Of a DNA stretch of 64,000 nt, positions 47,913 to 55,900 are shown piece after piece. The DNA comes from Bacteroidales bacterium SW299 (GTDB taxonomy: Bacteria; Bacteroidota; Bacteroidia; Bacteroidales; Bacteroidaceae). A model generated the notes under the pieces. The model searched no databases. It was not told where the DNA came from and saw only the letters and a list, made by a program, of their open reading frames with translations. A program made the position numbers and the translations under genes. Positions within the stretch are counted from its first letter, which is position 1. Each line of letters opens with the position of its first letter. The DNA lies in contig SDWH01000017.1 of assembly GCA_019550975.1 (NCBI GenBank), positions 1 to 64,000 of the forward strand. The letters are read 5' to 3'.

Positions 47913-48232
47913 TCATACTTCCATGTGCCGGTCGAGCAGTTGCAGGTCTTCCGGAGTGAGGCTGCCGCTTGCCACATATCCGTCGAACCCGTATTCTTCC
48001 CTGAGCTAACATTCAAGCGTGCGTCCCCAGCGCGGGTCGCGCACCACGTCGAGGATGGATGCGTATACATTGGTATAGCCCAGCGTTGGAGGGCGTTGAT
48101 GGCTTTAGCATGATTGCCGTTCTTGTTGAGGTCTGTCCATCCGTCGTGATAGATGTTCTTGCGGCTTGTCTGCGCTGAGCCTGCCGTTCCGAGCAATAGC
48201 AGCAGCATTTCTGTCCGATATCCTGTTCTCAT
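47913..48232 (-). pseudogene. Glycoside hydrolase family 3, decayed remnant
   Basis: From ATG 48232 the minus strand encodes a signal peptide (MRTGYRTEMLLLLLGTAGSAQ) and KNIYHDGWTDLNKNG, a typical GH3 N-terminus. After a frame change it encodes GYTNVYASILDVVRDPRWGRTLEC, the conserved GH3 barrel motif, then a TAG, then LREEYGFDGYVASGS, another GH3 stretch, and a final TGA at 47913. A whole GH3 enzyme needs 700-800 residues, so several internal deletions and a frameshift have occurred. The original was probably an exported beta-glucosidase or xylosidase. Confidence 0.8.
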
Positions 48233-48256
48233 AGCGTCGGTCTTCTTTTGTATCTG

Positions 48257-48264
48257 CAAAGATA
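48257..48264 (-). promoter_or_regulatory. Remnant -7 box of the GH3 pseudogene
   Basis: Minus-strand TATCTTTG, exact TAnnTTTG, 25 bases before the remnant's ATG. The promoter appears intact although the gene is not. Confidence 0.45.
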
Positions 48265-48917
48265 GAATAAATCCGCTGAAACCGGACTTCCGTCGAAGAA
48301 TTACGGGTGGGGAAAGGAAAAGCCTCTGTGCGGTGCGGAATGCTGGATTGACTTTTGGTCGGGTAATTGTGCCCTGTGCTTTCTTTTTGTCCGGTTATTG
48401 CTCTTTCTGACGACCGGCCTTGTTTCCGTTCCGTTCCTTCCGGAGGGTGCTGAAGCCTGATTTTCGTTGGTTTTCCCCCTTCGTGACCAGTCAAAAAGAG
48501 GAAATCGGCCGGAAAATGACGGCTTGTTTTGCCAAGAATGAGCTGTTATTTTGCATGGAATGTCCCGTCATGCGATTGAAAATGTCCCGTCATCCGCTGA
48601 AATCGGTGAGGAAAACGGGTTTTCGGACGGCATTCTGCGGCGGATTTTTTCCAGTTGCCTTCTGTCTGCCGTCATCTTCCGCCTGTCTTTTTGTCGGGAT
48701 GAAGAGGGCAGGAGGAAACAGTGTTCCGTAACGGGGAGGTAGCTCTGCCGTTTGTCTGCCTGCGGTGCCGGAACGCTTGCATTTCGCTTTCGGGCAGATT
48801 GCCGTGAGCGTGTTTTTTAGGGTGGAGGCGGACGCCGCTCCTGAATATCCGATTCTCATCCGGCCGGAAAATCAAAATGTCAGATTGATATGTGATGGGA
48901 TTTATAAACTTTCTTTG
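48265..48917. other. Gene-free interval
   Basis: About 650 bases with only short, unconvincing open frames on both strands and no recognised domain. AATGTCCCGTCAT occurs twice, at 48559-48571 and 48581-48593, 22 bases apart; otherwise I see nothing. It lies between the decayed GH3 gene and the CPBP gene promoter and may be remains of further lost sequence. Confidence 0.6.
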
Positions 48918-48925
48918 TATCTTTG
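48918..48925 (+). promoter_or_regulatory. Candidate -7 box for the CPBP gene
   Basis: TATCTTTG, exact TAnnTTTG, 34 bases before ATG 48960. It lies inside an upstream extension of the frame and supports the shorter start. Confidence 0.55.
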
Positions 48926-48959
48926 TGTTTCAGAAACGCATAAAAATCAAAAGTGGCAT

Positions 48960-49799
48960 ATGAAACGTGTAATCAAACTTCTGATCTATTATCTTGCATA
49001 TACTTTCGGCATCGGGTGGTTGTTTTATGGCGGATACATGATAGCGCACCGCACGCTTGAAATGCCTCCGGTCACGGACCCTGCTTTCTTCAATCTGAGC
49101 GTGTGGGCCCAGCTGCTCGCAACGCTGGCGGTGGGGGTCCATCTGCTGGTGTGGGGCTATGTGAGGCGCGATGACCTGAAGCTGAACTTCCCCAATGCAG
49201 GCAAGGTGATGCTGGTTGCAGCCGTATTCATTGTCGGCATGGGGTTCTGGACGAACTATCTAACCGAACTGACCCGGCTTCCCGACAATCTGAAGGCTGT
49301 GTTTGAAATGTCGATGAACCATCCGGCGGGCATCGTTTCGATTGTTTTCCTGGCGCCGGTGGTCGAAGAGCTTCTGCTCCGTGGAGCCATACAGGGGCAT
49401 CTTATGCGGATATGGAAGAATCCGGCATGGGCGATCGTGCTTTCGTCGCTGATATTCGGACTGATGCACGGCAATCCGGTGCAGATTTTCTTTGCGTTTC
49501 TCACGGGAGTTGCGCTGGGATGGATGTACTGCCGCACGGGAAGCCTCTTGCCGGGGATGCTGATGCACTTCATCAACAACGGCTCGTCGGTGCTGCTCTA
49601 TCACCTTTCGGGCGGTTCGGACGAAACCATGGCCGAGTCGCTCGGGACTTATGGGGCTGCGGGACTTGCACTGGCGGGGGTAGCGCTGACCGTTCTCTGC
49701 GTCTGGCTTGTCAAGGCGCGTCTGGTGCCGCGTCAGATGACATGGCATGCCGCGGCTGGCACTGAAAAGAACAAGGAAGAAAATGAACTGACCCTGTAA
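48960..49799 (+). CDS. CPBP-family intramembrane metalloprotease
   Basis: 279 residues with about seven transmembrane helices. The CPBP/Abi signature is present: PVVEELLLRGAIQGHL (EExxxR, Glu at about 136-137) and FGLMHGNPVQIFFAF (second motif His), with a third motif around MLMHFINNGSS. These residues bind zinc in the Rce1-type fold. Roles range from prenyl-protein processing to bacteriocin self-immunity; the substrate is unknown. The frame is open to 48765, but that region precedes the promoter. A small membrane protein starts 15 bases downstream. Confidence 0.9.
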   Translation: MKRVIKLLIYYLAYTFGIGWLFYGGYMIAHRTLEMPPVTDPAFFNLSVWAQLLATLAVGVHLLVWGYVRRDDLKLNFPNAGKVMLVAAVFIVGMGFWTNYLTELTRLPDNLKAVFEMSMNHPAGIVSIVFLAPVVEELLLRGAIQGHLMRIWKNPAWAIVLSSLIFGLMHGNPVQIFFAFLTGVALGWMYCRTGSLLPGMLMHFINNGSSVLLYHLSGGSDETMAESLGTYGAAGLALAGVALTVLCVWLVKARLVPRQMTWHAAAGTEKNKEENELTL

Positions 49800-49814
49800 A
49801 ATATTCCGAGGCTT

Positions 49815-50060
49815 ATGGAACCGAAAAGCAATTATTCGAAAGTGATGGCGGCGGTTTATCTGGTAATGTCCTATCTCGCCGCACTGGTGGTGCTGGAGCT
49901 TGTATGTTTCCTCACGTTCTATCCGCTGCTTGAAGGACACAGAGGATGGCAGTTGTTTTGCAGCATCGTCTGGCTCTATGCCGGGACGTATGTCTTCTAC
50001 AGGCTGACCCGCCGCTATACCAAATGGTGGAAGAAGCTGGAGGGCAGGAAAAACGGATGA
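49815..50060 (+). CDS. Small two-helix membrane protein
   Basis: 81 residues with two hydrophobic segments (VMAAVYLVMSYLAALVVLELVCFLTFY and LFCSIVWLYAGTYVFYRL) and a basic tail (RRYTKWWKKLEGRKNG), so probably an inner-membrane hairpin with a cytosolic C-terminus. Located 15 bases after the CPBP protease gene, likely cotranscribed. Family not recognised. Confidence 0.65.
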   Translation: MEPKSNYSKVMAAVYLVMSYLAALVVLELVCFLTFYPLLEGHRGWQLFCSIVWLYAGTYVFYRLTRRYTKWWKKLEGRKNG

Positions 50061-50109
50061 ACGGAAATGTTTTTTGATTTCCGGGGCGATGCGTTATATA
50101 ATATTTTCT

Positions 50110-50117
50110 TATATTTG
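50110..50117 (+). promoter_or_regulatory. Candidate -7 box for the M23-like gene
   Basis: TATATTTG, exact TAnnTTTG, 29 bases before ATG 50146. Confidence 0.5.
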
Positions 50118-50145
50118 CGGTTGTTAGTCAGAAAAAGATTTTATT

Positions 50146-50982
50146 ATGAAAAATATTCGGTTCAAGGCGGCAGCGGCTTTTTTCCTGATGTCCGTTTCCT
50201 TGCCTTCTGTTTCAGCCCAGTCGCTCAAATCCCTGATGCGGATGCCGTTTGATGTTGTCGAGTCTAAATGGGAGATCAACAGCACCAACGGCAATCAGGA
50301 ACTGAACTATTACAACAAGGATTTTTGTGACTACTATCTGTATCGCCAGCAGGACACGTCGTATGACTTGTCGCCGGGGAAAAACACCATCTTCACAATC
50401 CGCGAAAACGAAGCGTTCGACAATCCCTTCAAGAATGCCACCTACTATTCCTATTTCCGCGGGCGTTTCCCGAAAAAGTTCAACGTAGCCTTTCCATACG
50501 CGCTTCCGGTAAAGAACGGGGCGGAGGTGTCGTGGAAAACGGATCTGCGCGAGCCGTTCAAGACGCTGAACTTTTCCGTCCGTCAGGGAGATACCGTCTA
50601 TGCCGTTCGCGGTGGAACGGTGTGCATGACCAACAACGAACGGCAGGTGCTGGTGTATCATTCCGACTATACCTTTGCCGCCTATCTGATGCTGGAGAAG
50701 AAGCTTGTGGATCCCGGTACGGAAGTCCTTGCCGGAGAGCCTGTCGGGGTGGCCGGACCAAGCGGCGTATCGGTTTCTTTCTTCTTTCTCGACGAGAACA
50801 AGTTTGAAGGGGGACTGGCGTCGGGCTATCCTTACTCGCATTATATGCCGGTGTTCCGGACAAGCGAAGGAGATGTCCGCATGGAAGAAAACAAGACCTA
50901 CAAGGCGGTCACCGACGATGCCCTTATCATGCAGGAGATGAGCAAGCGCGAGCAGAAGAAATACTTGAAGAACAAGAAATGA
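50146..50982 (+). CDS. M23/LytM-like exported protein, metal ligands missing
   Basis: 278 residues with a signal peptide (about 1-24). The middle (about 145-210) follows the LytM beta-sheet pattern: QGDTVYAVRGGTV, VLVYHSDYTFAAY, GTEVLAGEPVGVAGPSG. The zinc ligands of M23 endopeptidases are absent: the upstream HxxxD site has no His, and the final HxH is replaced by SVSFFF. It is therefore probably a non-catalytic LytM protein, a class known elsewhere to activate amidases (for example EnvC); the role here is inferred. Its stop overlaps the next gene's start (ATGA), indicating coupled translation. Confidence 0.75.
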   Translation: MKNIRFKAAAAFFLMSVSLPSVSAQSLKSLMRMPFDVVESKWEINSTNGNQELNYYNKDFCDYYLYRQQDTSYDLSPGKNTIFTIRENEAFDNPFKNATYYSYFRGRFPKKFNVAFPYALPVKNGAEVSWKTDLREPFKTLNFSVRQGDTVYAVRGGTVCMTNNERQVLVYHSDYTFAAYLMLEKKLVDPGTEVLAGEPVGVAGPSGVSVSFFFLDENKFEGGLASGYPYSHYMPVFRTSEGDVRMEENKTYKAVTDDALIMQEMSKREQKKYLKNKK

Positions 50983-51794
50983 AACCTTTCCGAATTTTTA
51001 TGAAAACGAACTGGATATGGCTGCTGTGCCTTTTCCTTCTGGCTTCTTCTGCCAGAGCGCAATACATCCATGTGGATTATGCAGGCGACCCGCTTGAGGA
51101 GAAGGAACAGAAAGAGATTGAAGCGTTTTTGAAGTGTGAGGTGGCTTTTTATAGCCGTTTCGGGCTGCCCGATACACTGTCCATGAAACTTACGGTATTC
51201 GAACGCCGCAAAGATGCCATGAAATACGCTGTCAGCATAGGCATGTCTCCGAAGATGCCCTTGCAGAGCGTGAACGGAGTGTATAGCAAGAAGCGGAAAG
51301 AAGCAATCTTGTTTGGCAGGGAGAAGGGAAAGAAGCGCAGCCTGTCTGTCATTTACCACGAACTGAGCCATCACCTCACGCTGCAGGTGACGGACAACCG
51401 TCCGCCGGCATGGCTTATGGAAGGGCTTGCCGAGTATTTCGAACATTGCGAAATCAAGAAAGGCAGGCTGAAGCATGCGCTTACGTCTTATGAAATTGGC
51501 AGGATACGCACCATGTATATGCTGGGCGAAGTGACGCTGAAAGATTTTGTGGACTGCAATCTCAGCATGTTCATGAAAAGCCAGATGACAGACGAAGGCT
51601 ATGCCTACATTCTGGCTCATGCGCTGACAACCTTTTGGGTAGAGAAAGTCCCTGAAGAATTGTTCGGCCAACTCATCAGGGACTTGCGTAACCGGGCAGA
51701 CAAATCGTCGGTGTTTGACAAGATCAATCGTATCTATCCCGGAGGGTTCAATAAGTTCGAGCAGGATTTTGCTCAGGAATTCATTGCCGGATAG
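50979..51794 (+). CDS. Exported HExxH metallopeptidase, MA-like
   Basis: 271 residues with a signal peptide (about 1-27, start MKPFRIF or an internal Met at 8). The zincin motif is IYHELSHHLTL (HELSH at 127-131), followed about 25 residues later by WLMEGLAEYFEH, where a Glu could be the third ligand, as in gluzincins of the peptidase-MA type. Predicted periplasmic. It overlaps the M23-like gene by four bases and its 3' end overlaps the convergent dipeptidase gene by 14 bases. Confidence 0.8.
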   Translation: MKPFRIFMKTNWIWLLCLFLLASSARAQYIHVDYAGDPLEEKEQKEIEAFLKCEVAFYSRFGLPDTLSMKLTVFERRKDAMKYAVSIGMSPKMPLQSVNGVYSKKRKEAILFGREKGKKRSLSVIYHELSHHLTLQVTDNRPPAWLMEGLAEYFEHCEIKKGRLKHALTSYEIGRIRTMYMLGEVTLKDFVDCNLSMFMKSQMTDEGYAYILAHALTTFWVEKVPEELFGQLIRDLRNRADKSSVFDKINRIYPGGFNKFEQDFAQEFIAG

Positions 51795-53151
51795 CATTGT
51801 CGAACTCCCGGTGGAATACCGTTACGGCCTCAATCCCTTTCCGGAAGATGTCGAGCGGAAAGTTTTCGTTGGGAGAGTGGATGGCATTGCTCTCCAGGCC
51901 GAATCCCATCAGGATGGTCTTGATGCCCAGAATGTGCTCAAAGTCGCTGATGATGGGGATGCTTCCTCCGCGGCGCACGGCCAGCGGTTTCTTTCCGAAA
52001 GCCTGTGCGAATCCTTTTTCCGCAGCGCGGTAAGCCGGGTGGCTGATCGGGCAGACGTAGCCTTCGCCCCCATGCATGGGAGTTACGCTTACGGTTACAG
52101 ATTCAGGAGCGATCGAGCGTATATGTTCGGCAAACAGCTTTGATATCTTTTCGTGGTCCTGATGGGGAACCAGCCGGCACGATACCTTGGCATACGCCTT
52201 CGAGGGAAGCACGGTCTTGGAACCTTCTCCCGTATATCCTCCCCATATTCCGCACACGTCGAACGACGGGCGGCTGCTGTTCCTCTCCAGCGTGGAATAG
52301 CCTTTTTCACCTTTCAGAGCCTTTACTCCGATAGCGTCCATGTATTTCTGCTCATCGAAGGGAATGCTGGCAATCATTTCGCGTTCGGCTTCGGACACTT
52401 CCTCCACATCGTCGTAAAAATGAGGGACAGTGATGCGTCCGTCTTCGTCCGTAATCTGGTCTATCAGTCCGCATAGCACATTGATGGGGTTGGCGACAGC
52501 ACCTCCGAAATGTCCCGAGTGTAGGTCGCGGTTCGGCCCTGTCACTTCAATCTCCCAGTAGGCGAGTCCGCGAAGCCCTGTGGTCAGCGACGGCAGGTCG
52601 GCTCCCAGCATGCTTGTGTCTGATACCAGGATTACGTCGGCCTTCAGCATGTCCTTATGTTCATGCAGAAAGGCGTTGAGGCTCGGCGATCCGATTTCTT
52701 CTTCTCCTTCAAGGATGAATTTCACATTGTGTCTGAGCTGGTTCTCGCGGACCAGGTATTCGAACGCCTTTGCCTGTATCATCGACTGCCCCTTGTCGTC
52801 ATCGGCTCCCCGCGCCCATATATGCCCGTCACGCACTTCCGGTTCAAAAGGCCGGCTCTTCCAAAGTTCCAGCGGTTCGGCGGGCATCACGTCGTAATGT
52901 CCGTAGATGAGTACGGTCGGCGCGTCGGGGCTTATCCGCTTTTCGGCATATACCAGCGGATTTCCTTGCGAAGGCATGACCATCGCCTCGTCCGCTCCGG
53001 CTTCAAGCAAGAGTTGGCGCCAGCGCTCGGCGCACGCCAGCATATCTTCTTTGTGTTTGGGTTCGGCACTGACGCTCGGAATGCGGATGAGGCTGAAAAG
53101 CTCGTCCAGAAACCGGCTTTCGTTTTCTCTGATGTATTCTTTGATGTCCAT
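51781..53151 (-). CDS. M20-family dipeptidase
   Basis: 456 residues, cytosolic, co-catalytic zinc peptidase. Metal and catalytic residues are visible in order: LIYGHYDVMP (His, Asp), WARGADDDKGQ (bridging Asp), LEGEEEIGS (catalytic Glu and ligand Glu), VSDTSM (Asp) and NAIHSPNENF (final His). The dimerisation domain lies between about 205 and 320. It probably hydrolyses dipeptides. The frame continues to 53250 into aroC, but ATG 53151 is a clean start 5 bases after the aroC stop. 3' end overlaps its convergent neighbour. Confidence 0.92.
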   Translation of the reverse strand: MDIKEYIRENESRFLDELFSLIRIPSVSAEPKHKEDMLACAERWRQLLLEAGADEAMVMPSQGNPLVYAEKRISPDAPTVLIYGHYDVMPAEPLELWKSRPFEPEVRDGHIWARGADDDKGQSMIQAKAFEYLVRENQLRHNVKFILEGEEEIGSPSLNAFLHEHKDMLKADVILVSDTSMLGADLPSLTTGLRGLAYWEIEVTGPNRDLHSGHFGGAVANPINVLCGLIDQITDEDGRITVPHFYDDVEEVSEAEREMIASIPFDEQKYMDAIGVKALKGEKGYSTLERNSSRPSFDVCGIWGGYTGEGSKTVLPSKAYAKVSCRLVPHQDHEKISKLFAEHIRSIAPESVTVSVTPMHGGEGYVCPISHPAYRAAEKGFAQAFGKKPLAVRRGGSIPIISDFEHILGIKTILMGFGLESNAIHSPNENFPLDIFRKGIEAVTVFHREFDNAIRQ

Positions 53152-53156
53152 GGTAA

Positions 53157-54230
53157 TTATAGATGTGTGGTCTTGTTCAGCAGGTAGAAGTCGAGCAGAG
53201 TCATGGCAGTCATGGCTTCCACGATGGGTACGGCGCGTGGCAGCACGCACGGGTCATGGCGTCCGCGGGCCTTCAGTATGGTTTCGTTTCCGTTGATGTC
53301 TACTGTTGGCTGTTCCATCAGCACGGTTGCCACGGGCTTGAATGCTACGCGGAAATAGATGTCTTCTCCGTTGCTGATGCCTCCCTGGATACCTCCCGAG
53401 CGGTTGGTGCGCAGCCTGATATGCCCGTTGTCGTTATAGAATATGTCGTTCTGTTCGCTGCCCTTCATCTCCATGTCGCCGAATCCCCGGCCATACTCGA
53501 ATCCCTTGACCGCATTGATGCTCAGCATGGCTTGTCCCAGAGCGGCGTGGAGTTTTCCGAACACCGGTTCGCCCAGTCCTATGGGACATCCTTTCACTAC
53601 ACAGCTGACAACTCCTCCAATGGTGTTTCCTTCGCCTTTGATCTTGAAGATATAGTCTGCCATTTCTTTTGCCAGCTCCTGGTCAGGGCAGCGCACCGGA
53701 TTGTCTTCGATCCGTTCGAGGTCGTAGGCCGTGTAGTCTTTGTCGAGTTTGAACGGACCCACTTGTGAGGTGAATGCTGTAATGCGGATGCCCAACTGCC
53801 TGAGGGCAAGTTTGGCCAACGCTCCGCCAACGACCCTCGCGATGGTTTCGCGTGCCGACGAGCGTCCTCCGCCCCGATGGTCACGGATTCCATATTTCTG
53901 CGTATAGGTATAGTCGGAATGCGAAGGGCGGAACACCTCCTTCATGTTGTCGTAGTCGTTTGAGTGCTGGTTTGTGTTCCATACCACGAAACCGATGGGG
54001 CATCCTGTAGATACGCCCTCGTATATGCCGGAAAGAAACTCTACGGCATCTGCTTCCTTGCGTGCCGTGGTGATGGCTGATTGTCCCGGACGCCGGCGCG
54101 CCAGTTCGTTTTGGATAAAATCCATGTCAATGGCTATTCCCGCGGGGAATCCGTCGATAACGCCTCCTATTGCTTTTCCGTGTGATTCGCCGAAGCTGGT
54201 CAGACGGAATATATTTCCAAATGTATTCAC
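53157..54230 (-). CDS. aroC: Chorismate synthase
   Basis: 357-residue FMN-dependent lyase making chorismate, the last shikimate step. Signatures are [26 protein letters not shown] (first), [24 protein letters not shown] (second), and [20 protein letters not shown] plus [18 protein letters not shown] (third). Length and all motifs are normal. Placed between the TPM gene and the M20 gene on the same strand. Confidence 0.97.
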   Translation of the reverse strand: MNTFGNIFRLTSFGESHGKAIGGVIDGFPAGIAIDMDFIQNELARRRPGQSAITTARKEADAVEFLSGIYEGVSTGCPIGFVVWNTNQHSNDYDNMKEVFRPSHSDYTYTQKYGIRDHRGGGRSSARETIARVVGGALAKLALRQLGIRITAFTSQVGPFKLDKDYTAYDLERIEDNPVRCPDQELAKEMADYIFKIKGEGNTIGGVVSCVVKGCPIGLGEPVFGKLHAALGQAMLSINAVKGFEYGRGFGDMEMKGSEQNDIFYNDNGHIRLRTNRSGGIQGGISNGEDIYFRVAFKPVATVLMEQPTVDINGNETILKARGRHDPCVLPRAVPIVEAMTAMTLLDFYLLNKTTHL

Positions 54231-54274
54231 GTTTTTAAAGTTGTTTGTAGTAATAATGTTTATCTGCTTTCCTT

Positions 54275-55204
54275 TCAGAACCGGCTTCCGGCTCCTCCTC
54301 CTCCGAAGTCGCCTCCTCCGAAACTTCCTCCTCCAAAGCTTCCTCCGCTGCCGCGTCCGCCTCCGAAACCTCCGAAGAACGGGCCTCCGATAAACGGACC
54401 GCCCCCGCCTCCACGGTGGCCGAGGTCATTGTCGTCTTTCTGCTCCTGTACCCGGTGTATGTATCCGCAGTGGGCGCAGCGGTATACTGTTTCTACTGTC
54501 CTTATTCCGGCGATGCGCGAAACGGTGCGCGAAGACACCTGGCGCAGCTTGTAATGACGGCATTTCGGACATTTCCTGCGCTGGCGGATAGTAAACCACA
54601 GCAGGATGGGAACGCCGGCAAAGCAGAATGCTAAAGCGACAAGCAGCAGCACGTTGTCGGAATTTTCTTCGGCAGGAGTCGGTGCGCCTTCTTCGTCTGC
54701 CAGCACCTGCCTCACGGCCTGTATGCCTGCAACCATTCCTTCGTCCCAGTCGCCTTTGCCGAATGCCGGCAGCATGTAGCGGTCTTGTATGCGTTTGCAG
54801 AGAGCGTCAGGGAGAATTCCTTCCAGTCCGTAGCCGGTGGCGAACTGGATGCAGCGTTCGCCGGTGACCAGGAGCACCACCAGTCCGTTGTCTTTTCCTT
54901 TTTGTCCTACACCGTTGGTGCGTCCTAATTGGTAGGCGAACTCAAAACAGTCGCCTCCCGCTATCTGTTCTACGGCCACTGCAAGCACTTGGATGCCTGT
55001 CTGTTGTTCCAGCGCATAGAGCATGGTGTCCATGACGGCCACAGCATGATCCGACAATACGCGGTCGGGGTTGCTGACGTAGCGCATCTTGTTCTGCAGA
55101 TGCACCATCGGTATCTCCTTTACCGTATATTCTTTTGCGGCAAGAGGAAGGCAGCACCACACGCACAGGCAGCACCACAGTCCGATGAATGTCAACCGTT
55201 TCAT
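54275..55204 (-). CDS. TPM-domain protein with zinc ribbon and Gly-rich tail
   Basis: 309 residues: signal peptide (about 1-23), TPM domain (about 35-175, with [17 protein letters not shown] and [16 protein letters not shown]), one transmembrane segment (about 190-212), a cytosolic zinc ribbon with CPKC and CAHC pairs (about 218-250), then a glycine/serine/phenylalanine-rich C-terminus. The TPM and Gly-rich tail match YgcG-type proteins; the zinc ribbon between them is less common. TPM proteins are often paired with LemA, as here (12 bases upstream), and act in envelope processes that are not well defined. Confidence 0.87.
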   Translation of the reverse strand: MKRLTFIGLWCCLCVWCCLPLAAKEYTVKEIPMVHLQNKMRYVSNPDRVLSDHAVAVMDTMLYALEQQTGIQVLAVAVEQIAGGDCFEFAYQLGRTNGVGQKGKDNGLVVLLVTGERCIQFATGYGLEGILPDALCKRIQDRYMLPAFGKGDWDEGMVAGIQAVRQVLADEEGAPTPAEENSDNVLLLVALAFCFAGVPILLWFTIRQRRKCPKCRHYKLRQVSSRTVSRIAGIRTVETVYRCAHCGYIHRVQEQKDDNDLGHRGGGGGPFIGGPFFGGFGGGRGSGGSFGGGSFGGGDFGGGGAGSRF

Positions 55205-55216
55205 AATCCCTGCTGG

Positions 55217-55807
55217 TTAGAACTTCACTTCGGGAGCTTTCTCGCTTCCTTCTTCTGCTTCAAAATAAGGATGCTTTTCAAATCCGAACATGCCTGCAAT
55301 GATGTTTTTGGGGAAGTGTCTGATGGTGGTGTTGAATCCGCGTGCCGCTTCGTTGAATTTCCGGCGTTCTACACTGATGCGGTTTTCAGTTCCTTCCAGT
55401 TGCGCCTGAAGTTCCTTGAAGTTTTCGTTCGCTTTCAGGTCCGGATACTTCTCCACGGTGACGAGCAGGCGGCTCAGCGCACTTCCCACCGCGCCTTGCG
55501 CTTGTTGGTAGGCTGCCATGCTTTCAGGCGTGAGATTGTCTATGTCGATGTGTGTCTGTGTGGCTTTGGCACGCGCAGACACCACAGCGTCAAGCGTTTC
55601 CTTTTCGTGTGCGGCATATCCCTTTACTGTGTTCACCAGGTTGGGAATAAGGTCAGAACGCCGCTGGTACTGATTTTCCACGTTGCTCCATGCCGTGTTG
55701 ACAACCTCTTCCTGGGTGACGAGCGAATTATAGGCAGACGCACACCACGCAACCAGCATGATGAGGACTGCTGCGATAATGATAGGGGTAATCCATTTCT
55801 TTTTCAT
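55217..55807 (-). CDS. LemA-family protein
   Basis: 196 residues: a single N-terminal membrane anchor (MKKKWITPIIIAAVLIMLVAWC) followed by a helical LemA domain with YNSLVTQEEVVNTAWSNVENQYQRRSDLIPNLVNTVKGYA and LVTVEKYPDLKANENF. A start nine codons upstream is open, but ATG 55807 places basic residues directly before the anchor. LemA forms a pair with the TPM gene downstream. A TATGTTTG box lies upstream, back to back with the lepA promoter. Confidence 0.92.
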   Translation of the reverse strand: MKKKWITPIIIAAVLIMLVAWCASAYNSLVTQEEVVNTAWSNVENQYQRRSDLIPNLVNTVKGYAAHEKETLDAVVSARAKATQTHIDIDNLTPESMAAYQQAQGAVGSALSRLLVTVEKYPDLKANENFKELQAQLEGTENRISVERRKFNEAARGFNTTIRHFPKNIIAGMFGFEKHPYFEAEEGSEKAPEVKF

Positions 55808-55831
55808 ATGTATGAATATTAGTTTCGTTGG

Positions 55832-55839
55832 CAAACATA
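55832..55839 (-). promoter_or_regulatory. Candidate -7 box for lemA-TPM
   Basis: Minus-strand TATGTTTG, exact TAnnTTTG, 25 bases before the LemA start. Confidence 0.5.
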
Positions 55840-55861
55840 CATAAAAATCTCATTTTTTTCA

Positions 55862-55869
55862 TACCTTTG
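55862..55869 (+). promoter_or_regulatory. Candidate -7 box for lepA
   Basis: TACCTTTG, exact TAnnTTTG, 32 bases before lepA and divergent from the LemA box, only 22 bases away. Confidence 0.55.
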
Positions 55870-55900
55870 CCGCTAAAATTAGAATGTTGCTATACTATAT

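Noticed and set aside
48420-48731. Small gene of 103 codons in the gene-free interval
   Set aside because: Composition is irregular, there is no promoter or ribosome-binding site, and overlapping frames on both strands are equally open.
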